In this document: positions 11,608 to 24,689 of the stretch, piece after piece | Position numbering within the stretch: the first letter of the stretch is position 1 | How the letters are laid out: the number at the start of each line of letters is the position of its first letter | Source: Tetrastigma voinierianum | Taxonomy: Eukaryota; Streptophyta; Magnoliopsida; Vitales; Vitaceae | Assembly (NCBI GenBank): GCA_016808115.1 | Contig: JAEQBH010002184.1 | Span: 186,001-250,000 of the forward strand | Reading direction: 5' to 3' | Length of the DNA: 64,000 nucleotides | Program-made: the position numbers and the translations under genes | Notes under the pieces: generated by a model | Seen by the model: the letters and a program-made list of their open reading frames with translations, nothing else | The model's database searches: none | What the model was told of the DNA's origin: nothing

Positions 11608-13618
11608 CACTACTACAAAGTGGAAATTTATGGCGCTTCTATATATCAAAAAATGTCATTATATAAAATGTGATTAGGCACATCATGATGCTTAATTAAA
11701 AACGTCATTATCTCATATATTTTTTTAAGTTTTATGACATTTATTAAAAGTGTCGTTGATAAACGGAGTTCTTATCCAAAAACCTAGACCTTTTTTAAAT
11801 GTTTGGTAATAATTCAGACCTGTGTACCTTTGGGCGCCATCATTATGTAGTTTTTTTTAAATTTAAAAAAAAAGTATCTCAAATTCTCTATTCTATGTCA
11901 GAACTTTGATAAAATCGGAGGAGGCGAAGCGGTCTGAGCTCTTTTACAGTTTGGTGAAAGAGGAAGAGTAAACAAAGAGGGTTGGTTATTGGCTTGAGAA
12001 TAGAGGATCTTTTCTTTGATGTGATTTGGGCTAAAAGATTGCCACTAAACGTAAAAGGTAGATAGTAGATCGATCTCAAGTTTACAGACCTTTCTTCTAA
12101 TAGTGGGGTGGGTTGGTTATATGCATCGAACGAGGTGTTCTGAGGTTGTTGGGGGCGAAGGATCTTGATGTTGTTGATCGATGCCTTCGGTCTCGGAATG
12201 GTGAATTTGAAGCGATAATCATTTGAATGGAGGGATGTCACACGGTCTCGAATGGTGGATCTAGGGTGATAATCATCCCCGAATGGAGAGGATGTCACAG
12301 AATTAATCGAGGAGAAGAAACCATTGCTGAAGGAAGTGCAGCCGACAAGCGGGTTAACTCTTATTGTTTTTTTTATACATCCCCTTGTAACATATCTATC
12401 TATCTTTTTTCTTTTCTTTGCTTCTCATCATTGGATTGTTGTATATTCACTTCTCTGGTCATATAGAAAAAACGAATAGAGTGTGCAAAAACACTAGAGA
12501 AAAAAAGGTAGATGTCCCGATCTTTTCTTTTCCACGGAGGTACATTTCATTTAGGTTTCTCTTAGGGGATTACATCTTAATATGGTGTTCAAGTTTCTAA
12601 TCTTGGGATTTCTTGACAGGTTGAGGCTACTGCATATGGGTGTTTGATTTTTGTTAGTGGAGCTTTGTTGAGGGTCTTAAAGTATGTGACATTTCTAGGT
12701 TTTGGTTTCCATTGTTTTCATTGTTGATTTGTATTGAACTTACTTTAGGAAGCAACATGTAAAGAAAGAGGAGAACAAACATTTTGAGGAGTGCCTAGTG
12801 TGCTTGAAATGAAATCTAATAATTTAAGGTGATCTTTAGTTTTCAAGTTAAACTAATTTCTTATAGTTTTATGCATTTGGTTTGGGTTTGCTAATAGAGA
12901 TTACATGAGTTGTTCAAAATGCTAAGATTGAGATTGAGAATTTGGAGATTTTGTAAGGGAGAAATAAATCAAAGTGGAAACTTTGTGAAAAATAATTTGA
13001 AATACAAAGGATGGAGAATGATCACTTAGAAAAGAGTGTTGTTGAGGTATTATTTCTTGTTTACACTGATTTTTACCTGATTTTTTTTCTTCTCAGTCAA
13101 TGATCTAATTTCTATTCTTTGAAGTTCCTTGAGAAGTCAAAACATATTGATGTGAAAGATTAAGAATGCATGAAGCATGATTTTCATCATTTGCAGGTAA
13201 ATTTCTATTCTTGATATTTTCAATTTTTTATTTTTGAGGATGGTTGAATCATTTCTGTTTAGTTCATTTTATTTTTATTTTTATTTATTCTTATGTTTGT
13301 GGCTTTGTGGGGCTTTTATTTTGACGAATGTGGGTACCTCACCCTCTGATTTATTAGCTTATTTGTCCTTAGTTCAGGCTTTTGGGATATCAGGCTGGGT
13401 AGGTGTCATAACACGGGTAAAATCTCCTTGATTAATCAATCAAATGGAGGAAATAGTCAGTGTTTAGTTTTATTTAAACAAAAGTTTTGATGGGGAGGCA
13501 TCTTCTTCTCTCCTTGGCAGTGCGCATCTAAGCCATGATGATGAATGCCCCTTGGGTCGGCAGCAGCTTCACCATCCCTCTTTTCTATCAATTTCACCAT
13601 CCCTTTTTTGGAGTAGTG
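11608..13618. mobile_element. Candidate non-autonomous CACTA (En/Spm) element
   Basis: The left end reads CACTACTACAAAG, the classic CACTA terminus. It is followed by subterminal words of the type expected for this superfamily (ATGGCGCTTC, TGTCATTATA, AACGTCATTATC, TATGACATT, GTGTCGTTGATA) up to about 11,760. The nearest inverted match is TTTTTGGAGTAGTG ending at 13,618. The 3-bp flanks do not match (GCA and TTT), and the right side lacks obvious subterminal repeats, so the right end is uncertain while the left end is fairly secure. The 136-codon frame 11,888-12,298 (minus) inside it is not recognised. Confidence 0.4.
12189..12299. repeat. Short tandem duplication, about 55-bp unit
   Basis: Two adjacent units share GGTCTCG, AATGGTG, GATAATCAT and GGATGTCACA in the same order. 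They fall at the start of the minus-strand open frame 11,888-12,298, which therefore contains a duplicated peptide; this explains part of its length. Confidence 0.6.
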
Positions 13619-16600
13619 TTTCATTAATCGTTTGTATAATTTAATTGATTCGATGGTTTGTGATGATACTTCATTTTAATCCATCCATGTTCTAGTGACA
13701 TTTTCTAATGAAGTATACTCACCCTGTTTTGTTTTGAGAGCACGTAATTGCAAGTTCTATTAACTTCATATGTGAATTAGGAAACAAGCAATTTTTTTCT
13801 AGCCTAAGTTGCAAATTACAATGGCTTACTACCTCAATTCATGGACCATTGAAATGGTTGCAACCTGTAGAATATTAAGAGGGGGAAAAAAGAAGAAAAA
13901 CCTTTTCCCTTAATAGTTTTCTCCCTCAAAACCTGATCTGAATTCTATTTTATTCCCCATTTATGCCTTGGACAACACCTAGTTTGATTGATAAAATTCT
14001 AAGCATGCACATAGTCTCTTGTTGTAGGCCTCAAAGATCGAACAAGTCTTTTCCTCTTCAAAGCTACATGTTGTTGAACTCGAACTTCCTAATAAATTTA
14101 AGATTGTGGCTTCTTTCTTCTCATTTTTGTTTAATGAAGTTTCAAGGGGACCTATTAGAGTTTGGGTTTTATTGATTTATATATCTTGTCTTTATCCTAA
14201 CATTCTCCTCCATTTTGGTGGTAAAAGTAGAGGAAGATATGGGTTGGTGATATTTCAACTTGTGAAGATGCTCCTTGCAAAGAAATAAATGAGGATTCTA
14301 ATGATGGGTTTGAATGCAGTAGGGAAAACAACCATCTTATACAAGCTAAAACTTGGAATGTATTTACTACTATTCGAGCCATTGGTACTTGGTCTGTTAA
14401 TATCCCTTGCTTTCTTATCAAGCAGTCATTGAAAGAAAAAAAAAGGTTTCTGACCTTTGTGTTGCATGGGTCTTCATTAAATTCTCTATAAATTGGTAGA
14501 TGTGTTTGAACTATTAATAGTTCCCAATGTGCTTCTATCCTTTGAACTATTTTTTGATTTTCTTTTGATACCAAAACCCAAGTTGAAGATTCTTAACTAG
14601 CATACAACCTCTCAATTTTCCTCCTCATGCTTGCTACATTTTACTTTGTACTCTAAAGCAATTAAATGATTTTCAGTTGAGCCCACTTTGCCTCACAACA
14701 CTCGTCATCTCATCATCCCAGCATCCGACTGACATCATTTTCATAGAGAAAAAAGAGGTAGCCTTAGGACCTATCCGCCGTGCAGTCCCTTACCAGGATT
14801 TATTATTTGACTTGGTTGCTCACGATGCTCACAATGTAGATAACCGAGTGGAATGATTGGGAAGTGAAGCGGTTGTAGACATGCAAGGAAGCGAGAGATG
14901 GTTAGACATATATGCCTTTATTACCTCCTGGTTTTGCCCATATAATGATCTTTTCTGTTCTTTCATCCAGTCTTGTTTTCTGTCACTCATGCAGAACTCA
15001 TCATACGTATCTCCGACCTTTGATTGTGTTTTGTTTTCATTGAAGAAGTCTTCTCCATATGGTAAAGTAGATTCTCATAACGTTATTAAGTTGTAGTCTC
15101 ACTTATCATATATTGGTGAGACTCAAAATTCTAAGTAAGATTAGAAACTATCCTTCACGCTTTTGACTAGCTGGTTGAAAGAAAGAAAGATTATTTTAAG
15201 TCAATTATTTATAATCTATAAATATAATAAATAAAGATGAAAACAAAGGAATGAAAGTATGAGGATAAGGATGATATATTAGGCCCAAGCTTCCAAAGGT
15301 CAGTCTTTCTCCTTAATACAAATCTTTCCAAGTTTGATTTAAAAAACATTTGATTCCTCATTGAATTTTAACCGAACATAGTTTTTCTACATTCTTTCTT
15401 TGATTGGATTAGTAGCTCATTAGGAGATAATAGGCTTTCATTTATAAATTTTATTGATGTTTTGGATAGTTTAAATCATAAATACCTTAGTTTTTGTTAA
15501 CCTAATAATAATAATCATTAGAGCTTCCATTCTCGACTTTCTCGGTGGAGGTGGGCCTTCAGTATAATTAGCATTCATACCAATTACTCCATTGAAGTCA
15601 ATGTAACTTTAGAGTCAGTCCCGCTCCATGAAATTTCAGGGATAACATGAGGCGGGGAGCAAGGGTGCTTGAACTAAATAAATTGTTAATTTTGGGATTA
15701 AAGTACCACGGTCCACCTATTAGTGTTTATTTTCTTGAAGCATTTATGGCATCAAGTAACCTTTTTATGTGTAATTTTTATAACTTGTCTATAGCAGCTT
15801 ATTGTGACATCAAGCCATCATCCCTATGTGTTGTATTGACATCAAGCCATTATTATTGATTAAATTTTCCTATTAAAGTTGGTAGTTTGCCTGTATTCTC
15901 CTTGATATTTTAATTTGGTTTCTCAGCATCTTTTATATGGTGTTCTATACCTAGACTCCCTATCAAAGATAGAATTTGAGATCTCAAATAAACAATTTGG
16001 ATTAAGAATTTTTAGCTTGTATTTTTCTACTTTGATGCAATAGAATGCAATGTGGTAATATTGCGTGACTTTAGCTTTCTCATTATTTATTTTTTCTCAT
16101 TTTACTTTTCATTTTGTATTGATTCTAGTGTTTCTTTCCTTTCAAATTTTTGTAGAAGTCACAGTTCCAATTATACTTATGGTTAATGCACATTTAATTT
16201 AGATTTTTTTATTCTCAAATTTGTTTTAGGGTTTCAAATGAAAGTTGTTAGTGAAAAGCGAAATCAATATATTAAAGTGATGCCAAAAATATGAAAGATT
16301 ATCAATGTTTTTCTTTTGTTCAAGAACCAAAAATTGGGTTATGACTTATGATGTGTATAAGATTGTTCATGAAAATTTTATGTATCTTTGTGATTACATT
16401 ACTTTGGTTGGAATCAGTTATTATGAATAAATATTTGAAGATATTTTTAGTTGTAAATTCAATTTGATTATAGTGTCTTTTAAATTTTAATTTATTAATA
16501 TAAAATTCATTATTTTAATAATGATAAGATATTCTTTTTCTACAAATCACTAAAGTAAAGTCAATAAAATGGCCTTAAATCACAAGAGGTCCGTAATGAC

Positions 16601-16699
16601 CCATGCATGGGCCAGGAGCGGCTGACAGATTGGCGTGATCAAAACCAGGCCTTGACACAATTCTTTTATTTTATTTATTAAGTTTTCTTTTTTTCAAAG
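13619..16699. other. Non-repetitive stretch, no gene recognised
   Basis: Low-copy-looking AT-rich DNA. The best open frame is 14,234-14,491 (plus, 85 codons, no ATG at its head), and another unassigned frame lies antisense at 14,197-14,574. Between 12,600 and 13,200 there are short stretches that could pass as exons after AG acceptors, but I cannot assign them to a family. No tRNA-like or rRNA sequence was seen. Confidence 0.4.
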
Positions 16700-17997
16700 T
16701 GTCGCGACGAATCCCACCCGACGGATGAGGATCAGGCGGGCAGCGGGGTTTACCTCAGCGTTTTTATTTGTCTCTTATTAAAGCGTTTGGTGTTCTGTTT
16801 AATTGCGAGCGGTTTCGATTTTAGGCAAGCCCGTCATTTCTAAATTTCAAAGCAATTGGTGGCCATTAAACATTAACAAAATACATTTACAAAGAAAGGC
16901 ATTCTATGCCCTTTCAAAATGATATACAAAAATCAAGGTTCGAGTTCTTTTTGTTTACAAAATACCACTTGTTCAAAAGTTATATCTGAATGGCAGGAGT
17001 ATATATATCTGTAGTACTCTCTATAACTCTGCATTTTGCACAATCTTGTCTCCCTTCTTGTCTGCACGAAACTTTTGCGCATGGTAAAACTATACGCTAA
17101 GCATTTTCATGCTTAGTGGTTTCCTATCTGATTCTATTTCAATATTCAATGTAGCTTAGCATGCATTTAACATTAAACATGAATATTAATTCAACATATC
17201 TCATGCTATTTATTTTTCGCATGCTTTCAATTTCTAAATCATTTTACCCGTCACATCCTTCTGATTTCAATGCAACGGGTATTTCACAATTCCAATTTAT
17301 GAAGTTGTATATACACCAAAATCCCATTTATACTAGTCAATGTTGGTTATTTCACCTTGGCCTTCTTTAATTCACGTTTACGGCGGATTAGTTTAATGAA
17401 TCCGCGCCCTTATTATCATTAAGTATAACACACATTTAACCGTCGGTCTCCCATCGCGAGATGTTGTTTGGTACCGACATGGTATCAATTAAATGTCATC
17501 GCCATCTGCAGCGGTGCCGATTGGTGCATCGCGAGGTAGGACGTGGGCGATTTGGGGTGCGCCGGATGCCGATTGGTGCATCCGCCGGCGGTTCGACCAT
17601 TATATCATTCCAATTCATTGGTTTTCAAATACCACATTTCAATTCCATATTCTGCTTTATTGTCGTCTTTTCAAAGATTATACTCTGTTCATAATCATTC
17701 ATATACTCATTCATATTACTTATTTCATATTTACTTGGTAAACTACCAAAATACTTGAAATAAGAATAGAGTCAAAACGAACATGCAAAAGCATAAACGA
17801 GGAATAGAAATTAATTGAAACAAACCCAAAAATATTTTGCACTTTAGTTCCAATCATAGAATCTCAATCTCAGTTTTGCTTTTCCTCCTCGTCAGTCCCT
17901 ATTCCAAAACCATTAAAGAACAATATTATTCGTGTGTACTAGTAGTTTTGGTTAGGATTGATTTTCGGAGTTTAATATGAGTTCCAATTTCAACAAG

Positions 17998-18022
17998 ATA
18001 TATATATATATATATATATATG
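17998..18022. repeat. (TA)n microsatellite
   Basis: About twelve TA units inside the solo LTR. The equivalent site in the other Tekay LTRs (52,250 and 60,140) has only four or five units, so it has expanded in this copy. Confidence 0.9.
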
Positions 18023-18023
18023 G

Positions 18024-18780
18024 ATTCTTGACTCAATGGGCTTTCCATATAATCCAAGAACACAGAAACGGACTTGAGGACTGAAGAGGTTATGACCTTC
18101 GAGAAGTTGGGGTCTCGTGATCACACCCGGTAGAAGTGTGGTGGTGACGACCTCAGTAAACTCGGTCTGACACCTCCGGTATGACATATTCTATCCTCCT
18201 CAGGCATATGAATAAATTCTGAAACCAGTGACTTTCCATAGAGTCCAGAACACGAATCGGAGTTCGGACCAGAGTTATGACCTTCAGTTGGAGGTCATAA
18301 GTAGTCACACCTTATTTGGCCAGTAGGCTGACCTGACTCAGTAAACTCGGTCTGACTGTAGTCTGACACTAATATCCTCCTTAGGCATATCTCGTGTATT
18401 CTTGACTCAATGGGCTTTCATAGAGTCCAGAACACCAAGCTTGGAGTTGGGATGGAAGAATTATGACCTTAGAGAGTTGGGTCATACGTAGTCCACACCG
18501 ATGAGGTAGTGGCCGAGCTGACCTAACCTCGTATGAAACTCGGTGAGCACCTCGTTCTGACACCTAATATCCTCCTTAGGCATATCAATGTATTCTTGAC
18601 TCAATGGGCTTTCCACAGAGTCCAAGAACACCCAAAACGGAGTTCGGACGAAGGAGTTATGACCTTAGAAGTTGGGTCCATGCGTGGTCGACCTGAACGG
18701 TGACACAGGCTGGACAAGTGAGCTCCTCTGGGACGGTGCTAACCTCTGAGGATGAAGTGCGCTGACCTCTTGTTGCATGG
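18024..18780. repeat. LTR-internal tandem repeat, four units of about 190 bp
   Basis: Units begin with variants of TTCTTGACTCAATGGGCTTT at about 18,025, 18,212, 18,398 and 18,593. Each continues with CATAGAGTCCA, GAGTT, TATGACC and GTTGG, and ends with ATCCTCCTCAGGCATAT. The same array with the same unit count occurs in both LTRs of the Tekay element (from 52,266 and from 60,155). Confidence 0.8.
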
Positions 18781-20115
18781 TCTGCTGACCTCTGCTTGCA
18801 TGGTCTGTACGACCTCTTGACTCTCTGTTGCATGGGTATCTTGTTACCTATAACTTTGCATGAGGAATTCTGTGACCTCATACCACGTCTCTATGGGCTG
18901 ACCTGCCCATTTGGTACATTCGAGTAAAAAAAGACCATAGCAATCGAGAGGTCAGTTGAGAAATTCAAAGCCTAACATCAATTTTAGGTGGTGTGGTTAC
19001 AATTACCAGAAGTACTTCTTGACAAATTCTTTATTTTGACCCCGAAGCCGTTCTAAGGTCATTCAGTTGGCCGGCCCGACGACAGGATCTAGGCGAGGCG
19101 ACCTTAGTAAAGGACCATAGCAGTCTGAGGTCAAATCGAAATTAAAATCCTATCATCATTTCATTGATGTGGATTGGTACGAAGGACTTACGCAATTGCT
19201 TTATTTCGACCCCGAAAACCCGTTCGGATCAGGCTGGTTATTGGCCCGGACAAAGCGGCCCGACCGGATCTAGTGGTGACCTCGAGTAAAAGGACCATAA
19301 CTTGGTCTACAGAGGTCCAAATCGAGAAATTAAAAATCCTAACATCAAGTTCATTGATTTGGATACAATTTACTAGAAGGACTCACTACCAAATTCCCTT
19401 CACTTCGTACCCAAAAATCATCTCTAAGGTCCTGTTAGCGTGCACTACCACAATGTGGCAGCTTCTCATGGTTTAAAAATCTGACCAAACGTTCACCAGG
19501 CAAGATAACCACCACAATCCTTAGGGTGAAAATAACCAAAGTAGGAGAGACCTACCTCCACAGAGTTTGTCGAGAAACTCTGATTCAGGTCTCTACTTGC
19601 AGGTGTCTTGTCTGGAGGATTTTCCCTCTTGTGGCCAGGAACCTATGGTGCGATCGTTGGAATCTAGAGAAAGTGAGCTTCTCACTCTAAATATTTCCTC
19701 TTTTCTCTCTTTTCTTTCTTATGGATCACCTCATCATTACTTTAAAAAGGAGGAAACTTCCTCCCCTCTTTCTACATGCCATACCCGTTATCTTGATTTT
19801 TTTCTTTATTTCTTTTTATATTTTAAGTCCCTCATTTCTCTGTATTCTTCATTTAGAGTGTCTATTATTTCCCCCTTTCTCATTTTATTTCTCCTAATTT
19901 CATAGACATATGGAACTTATAAATTGGCCCTTAGGTCCCCATTTTACAATTTCCATATTTTTCTCTTTTTCACTTGAGTTTATTTCTGGATTCAATAATC
20001 ATTTAATCAATATTCATTTAACAATTCCCATAAAAATACCCAAGTTAGCCCAATTATACATAGAATATATAATAATTCTTATTATAAAAATTATAGGGTA
20101 TTTTGAGGCGTTACC

Positions 20116-22340
20116 GATAACCCGTGAATTCCTGTGGATTTGGTGACTCGTCTCCCTGCTGTTGTGTGTCATTGCTCCGGATCCATATTTTTCATAAAAT
20201 CGGGCGAGAGTCTAAGCTTTGTTGAGGGCTGCTGACAGGAGGAAGTCATTCTATACCTTGGTATAATCATAACCCGTCGAGGTCTCACTTGAGTAGTATT
20301 GACCCCACAGGGTCCATCTGTCCATATCTCTAATATATATATCCCTTTTACCGAGACCTATTCATTCACATTTAAATGTAAAATATGAAAATAAAACGCT
20401 TAATTACAGTCCGTAAGAGTGATCACGACCCTCTTACCATAATTATATTATTTAGACAAATAGTCGAAAAGAAATTTAGTTACAATTCTTTTATACAAAA
20501 TACTTTTTACAAAGAAAATACCAAGGTCACACATCGACCTCCTTCATAATCACGACCTTGTCGGAGCACCTTCTCTGTACACCTGTGCACGAGGGTCCCA
20601 TGATAAATTGAAACGATACTTGATAGAAATTTTCCCTCTGAAAGGGCTACTCATTGCCTAAATGCACATGCAGTAGTGTATAAAACATCAAATCCTATTC
20701 CCATATCAATATGATTCTATTTGAAATGTTAGTGTCATGCATGAGATGACCTCCTCATGCCCATGACCAGAGTCCGTCGGCTCCTCACACCTGCGCCAAG
20801 TGTTTAAAACCGGTCATTGGTGTTTCACCCAGTAATGACTTAAACGTAGACTGACCGTCGATTTTAATTTATCAAATCCTATGTGTTTTAGTGGGTGAGC
20901 GTTCCGAGGAGGTCTCTGCATGGAGCTTGCACGCCTTGCGACACTCACGAACACATCGTGGGACGCGCCATGTCTAGCGAGAATAGGTGGGTCTTTCACC
21001 CTTGGGGGGAGGATTTGCCCCCATCTTACTTCCTGACACACGTAATTTATTATTATTGTTTTACACAGCGAAGTGGTCTCGATTTTAGGCGTTGTCCCAT
21101 TTAGAACTCACCACACATTCACTTAAATTGTGAATATAGCAGTACCATGCACCACTTTTAACTTCGATGTGATGGCGTGCATATGAAATGCAATCATGCT
21201 ATGTCATGTTTTTTTGTGCTATGTCATGCTACATGCAACATTTATAAATTTCGAATAATTATATTTTTTTATATATAATTTCCATTCATCACAATTTCCA
21301 TGTTAATACATCCTTATGACATATTATGTATGAATTTTACCTATGACAACATATTATTTATTTTCCCAGCAATAACACACAAAATTACCCCGAATCTCGG
21401 ACCCATATAAAATAGAGCACCTCTTGGTCCCTTCACGGTTCGTCTGTGAATAACTATGATACCAAAACACACCCTGGCACGAAGACATTAGTCCCGAATC
21501 GAAAACAAACATCGACCCGATGCAGGACTGCAGAACCATTTCATAAAATTTTCAATATTCAGTCCCAAAATCTTGTCATGACTATTCGAAAACAGTCCCT
21601 AAAATTCCCAAAAATTCCTACGCTCAATCCCAAAAAATTTGGAACTGAAATATACGGCCTCTTACGGCCTCTAAGAAAACCCTAAGCCATTAAAGAACCT
21701 TTAGGCTAGAAATAATTCAAGTAGGAAAATTCCTCTTATCGGGTTTGTGAAACTCAGATTACCTGGTACCGCAGTGACTCTCAGTCGTGGGCCAGGCTTT
21801 GCCTTTTTATCACTTGAAAACCTACGATCTGATTTAAGTGATCTTATAAAATGAAATTTTTTTCCCTTTCTCTCTCTCTCTCTTCTCACGCCCTTCCTAC
21901 CTGTCTCCTCCTTCATTTCCCTTTTTTTTTACTTTACTTTTTTTCTCTTTTTATCCTTTTTCTTTCCTTTTTTTTCTTTTTTTTTTTAAATTTTGTATAC
22001 ATGGCTCACATTGCGCCACGTGTCCATCTCTCATTTGGGTCCGTTTCTATCCTGAAACAATTTATTTATTTTTAGTTCAATTTATTTTAAATGAACTTAA
22101 CCAAACCATTCGAAACACTGATTTAGTAAAAATCTCGTCCCTAGTGTCATTGGTGACTTATCACCCAGAAACTCATAAAATTCCGATTGTCTTATAATTC
22201 GACTAAATTCGACGTGGTAGCTAGATTTCGTGAGACGATTTCAACGGTGAAGTCCGTTTCGTCATCTGAGATCTAGAAAAATTCTGGATTTTTGACCGAA
22301 ATTACCGTTTACTTTCTCAAAAATTTAATTTTCTTGGGTT
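20116..22340 (-). mobile_element. LTR remnant, second family, with adjacent polypurine tract
   Basis: Collinear with 7,990-9,950 from about 20,580 onward; its first 400 bp resemble 4,302-4,700. On the minus strand the LTR begins near 22,340, right next to a polypurine tract, so this is a 3' LTR of a minus-strand chromovirus whose body should lie to the right. Only about 100 bp of that body survives before the Tat element begins. The T/C-rich tract at 21,850-21,990 corresponds to that at 9,330-9,540. Confidence 0.65.
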
Positions 22341-22440
22341 TGTTCTCCCCTTAAAGAATTTCGTCCCGAAATTCGACTCTAACCATACGCAATCACGTGT
22401 ATTTTGTCTGATAGTCATTTAATTTACCGATGACTAAAAA
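22341..22440 (-). pseudogene. Chromovirus pol 3' tail and polypurine tract
   Basis: On the minus strand the text AATTTCGGGACGAAATTC is followed by TTTAAGGGGAGAACA. A conserved AATTTCGNGGACGAAATT word, then an AAGGGG-type polypurine tract, then the LTR, is the signature of the 3' end of plant Tekay and related chromoviruses. The polypurine tract primes plus-strand DNA synthesis. The rest of the element is missing. Confidence 0.65.
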
Positions 22441-22469
22441 CATAATCTCGACATGTCTATTGTAGATGC

Positions 22470-22990
22470 AATGGGCCCGGAAGACTCTCGGTTCCACAGC
22501 GTGAAGCCCGACTTTCGAAACCCCCGTGGGACTAGGCCCAAAGCCCGGTAGGCGAAAGCGCCGGTCGATCAGCCGCTGAGTGCTCCCAAAGGGACTAGAC
22601 CCAGCCGGTCGGCACCGGGAGGCCGGTCAATCCTTGGCAGGGTGCCGGCGCTGCTATCCCGGATGCCTTTTGAGTTCTTCTAGCTGCGATCGGCCTTTCG
22701 ACCATGAGAGCTATAGCCGGCTCTTCGTGATATAGGGTGTAACTTCTCCATGAACTGACCCCTCGCCTCGATAGGATGGGAAGCACTCCCATGTTTGCCA
22801 CATCGGGAGAGGCGGAGTTACGTAAAAGGAAGAGCAGGTCATCCTTCCCAAATAAAGCCACCTTCCCCATCTTTATGGGAAGAAATGCGTCCACTCTCGG
22901 GAAAGATGGATCCTCTTTTCTCCCTCCATAAAAAAATAATCTGTAATGAAGTGCAGATTCTTAATTGAGATAGCTATTTGCTCTAGCTCT
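22470..22990 (+). mobile_element. Tat element leader, possibly 5' LTR end
   Basis: GC content jumps at about 22,470, marking the junction with the chromovirus remnant. The stretch up to the gag ATG contains no coding sequence that I recognise on the plus strand. The minus-strand frame 22,595-22,894 (99 codons) has no family match and is probably incidental. Whether this is LTR or untranslated leader cannot be decided, because the other LTR of the element is not in the window. Confidence 0.4.
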
Positions 22991-24629
22991 ATGATGTCTT
23001 CCAGAAAAAGTGGCTTTGCCTGTCGAAGGCGTGAAACACCACCGTCGTCTTCTTATTTGGTTGAGGTTGCGACTAAGCTGGTGAATGCTCAGGTGATCCA
23101 GTGACTCACGAGGAATTCGGGGACTACAATTAGCTGTGCGGCGGGAAACAGGTTAAGAAATTTCGAGGCGATCTGGCGGGCTTGGGTACACCGTCAGGGT
23201 GATCTCCCGATCTACGAAGCCTTAAGCGGTTCTCGAACATCCCGGCTGGTAGTGTGAGACTTGCGCCATGTCCAGTGTGATCGCCTATGAGAACCAGATT
23301 CTCCGTTGGGCGCCGGAGATGGGCGAACGGGGAGGACCGGGCTCGGCCGGATGTGGAATTACGAGAGCGGGCGTCTGCATTTACAACGGAGAGCAGTGCT
23401 ATGGCTTAGCTTAGAATCAAATGGGCCAGGGAACCCCGGGGATCGCCTAGAATGAGCCTCCTAGCCGGGCGGAATGAAAGGAAAGAGCCGTCCCTGCGAC
23501 CCATAGTGATCATCGGTGGCGGCGAGCTCTCTTGGCGAACGACTCTCCGCTTCCTCGTCGCTCACCGCTGAGCAATGCGAAAGCTAAGTCAATAGACCTC
23601 GCCCGATCCAGCCGGGCCATGAGCGGAACCACGGCGCCCGAATCACGAAAGAGGGCGGCGGGGATGGGCCTCGTTCACAATTGGCCCTAAACATATTGCT
23701 ACGGTTGGAGGTGCCACTCCATTTCTACATACACGGTATCGCTTTCGGGCGCCCACGTCGGCATGCGCGACCCCATCCCCACATCCGGGGACCTACGACA
23801 TGCTATCCTCCCCTTTGGGCCAGCATATTTTAGACTATGAACCTCCTCGCGGATTCGTTATTAAGCTGCATTGTATGTCTGACGACTCCTTCAATCGTGC
23901 GATCGCATCTTTGCCACTTGACAAACGTGATCCTCAGCCTTAGGGATGATAGACTTCTGTGTAAAGTGTTCTCGGCCAGTCTCAAAAGCCCATCTTTGGC
24001 CTAGTTCCACAAGCTTCCCAAAGGGTCGATAAACTTGTTACGACGAGGTTGTGGCGGTGTTAGATCTCCCCCGATGTACGTAGCGGATTAGGCGAAGGGA
24101 TATCGGCTCCTTCCAGGGGCTATCCTTAAAGCGAGGAAAGCGAATCCCTTCAGGGTTTCACACTCGGTTTCGGACAAGCTGTCGGCCAGTTGATATTTAC
24201 GGTATTGATCAGTCTACAAAACCGGGAAGCTTTGGACCGATACCCCATTATTTCCGATCTTTATCCTGGAATCAGCGTGACCATGGAAGAATTATATCGG
24301 TGGGCGAGATAAGTTCTCCTTTGGAAGACAACATTCGGGCGACCTATAGCGTGGCGGTAACCGCCTTAGTGCGGTAGTCATGAGCTCATTCGAACGAAGG
24401 CGGCGGAACAAAGTCGAAGCACCACGGCGAGCTGTCCCAGCGTGAATTTTCCCAGGTTCCTCCTGCAAGCATTGCTATGACCGACTCACTCCCCTCATTG
24501 GGACCTCCCGTTTAAGTGGCCCCACCTGAAGGGCGAGGCTTTCGAAGACAGTATGACGGATCCACAGGTGTGATTATCCTTAGAGACCATGGCCCACGAA
24601 ACCAACCATTGCCCAGAAAGCTTAAAGTT
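22991..24629 (+). pseudogene. Tat-type gag, frameshifted
   Basis: Gag forms the virus-like particle of the retrotransposon. A likely start is ATGATGTCTTCC at 22,991. The clearest family match is at 23,946-24,034, where the frame gives RLLCKVFSASLKSP, then FHKLPKGSIN. This is the LCK-F-ASL-GPAL-WF-LP-GSI core of plant Ty3/gypsy gag (retrotransposon gag domain). About 24,130-24,180 resembles the next helix (LRVFHTRFR). Stops and frame changes occur every 100 bp or so. The frame ends where the Athila LTR begins, before any zinc knuckle; the matching pol resumes more than 22 kb downstream. Confidence 0.65.
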
Positions 24630-24689
24630 CAGTGGAGAAGCGTTTGGGTGGGCTGATCGGTGCCAAATAGTGTTATTTTAAGCCACAGG

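Larger units (their letters stand above)
16700..20115 (-). mobile_element. Solo-like Tekay LTR, 3.4 kb
   Basis: Read on the minus strand, this runs from GGTAACGCCTCAAAATACCC at 20,115 to CGTCGCGACA at 16,700. It is collinear over most of its length with the two LTRs of the Tekay element at 50,815-61,947. Shared landmarks are ACGCTAAGCATTTTCATGCT (17,093), TTCGTGTGTACTAGTAGTTT (17,929), TTCTTGACTCAATGGGCTTT (18,025) and the CTTCACTTCGTACCC word (19,398). No internal retrotransposon sequence flanks it, so it is probably a solo LTR left by recombination between two LTRs. Flanking 5-mers (CAAAG and GATAA) do not match. The outermost bases on the left are inferred from the TGTCGCGACG terminus. Confidence 0.75.

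Noticed and set aside
11888..12298. 136-codon minus-strand frame as a possible gene
   Set aside because: Part of its length comes from a 55-bp tandem duplication, and no motif is recognisable. It may lie inside a transposon.
11608..13618. Claiming a complete CACTA transposon with confidence
   Set aside because: The 3-bp flanks differ and subterminal repeats are seen at the left end only.
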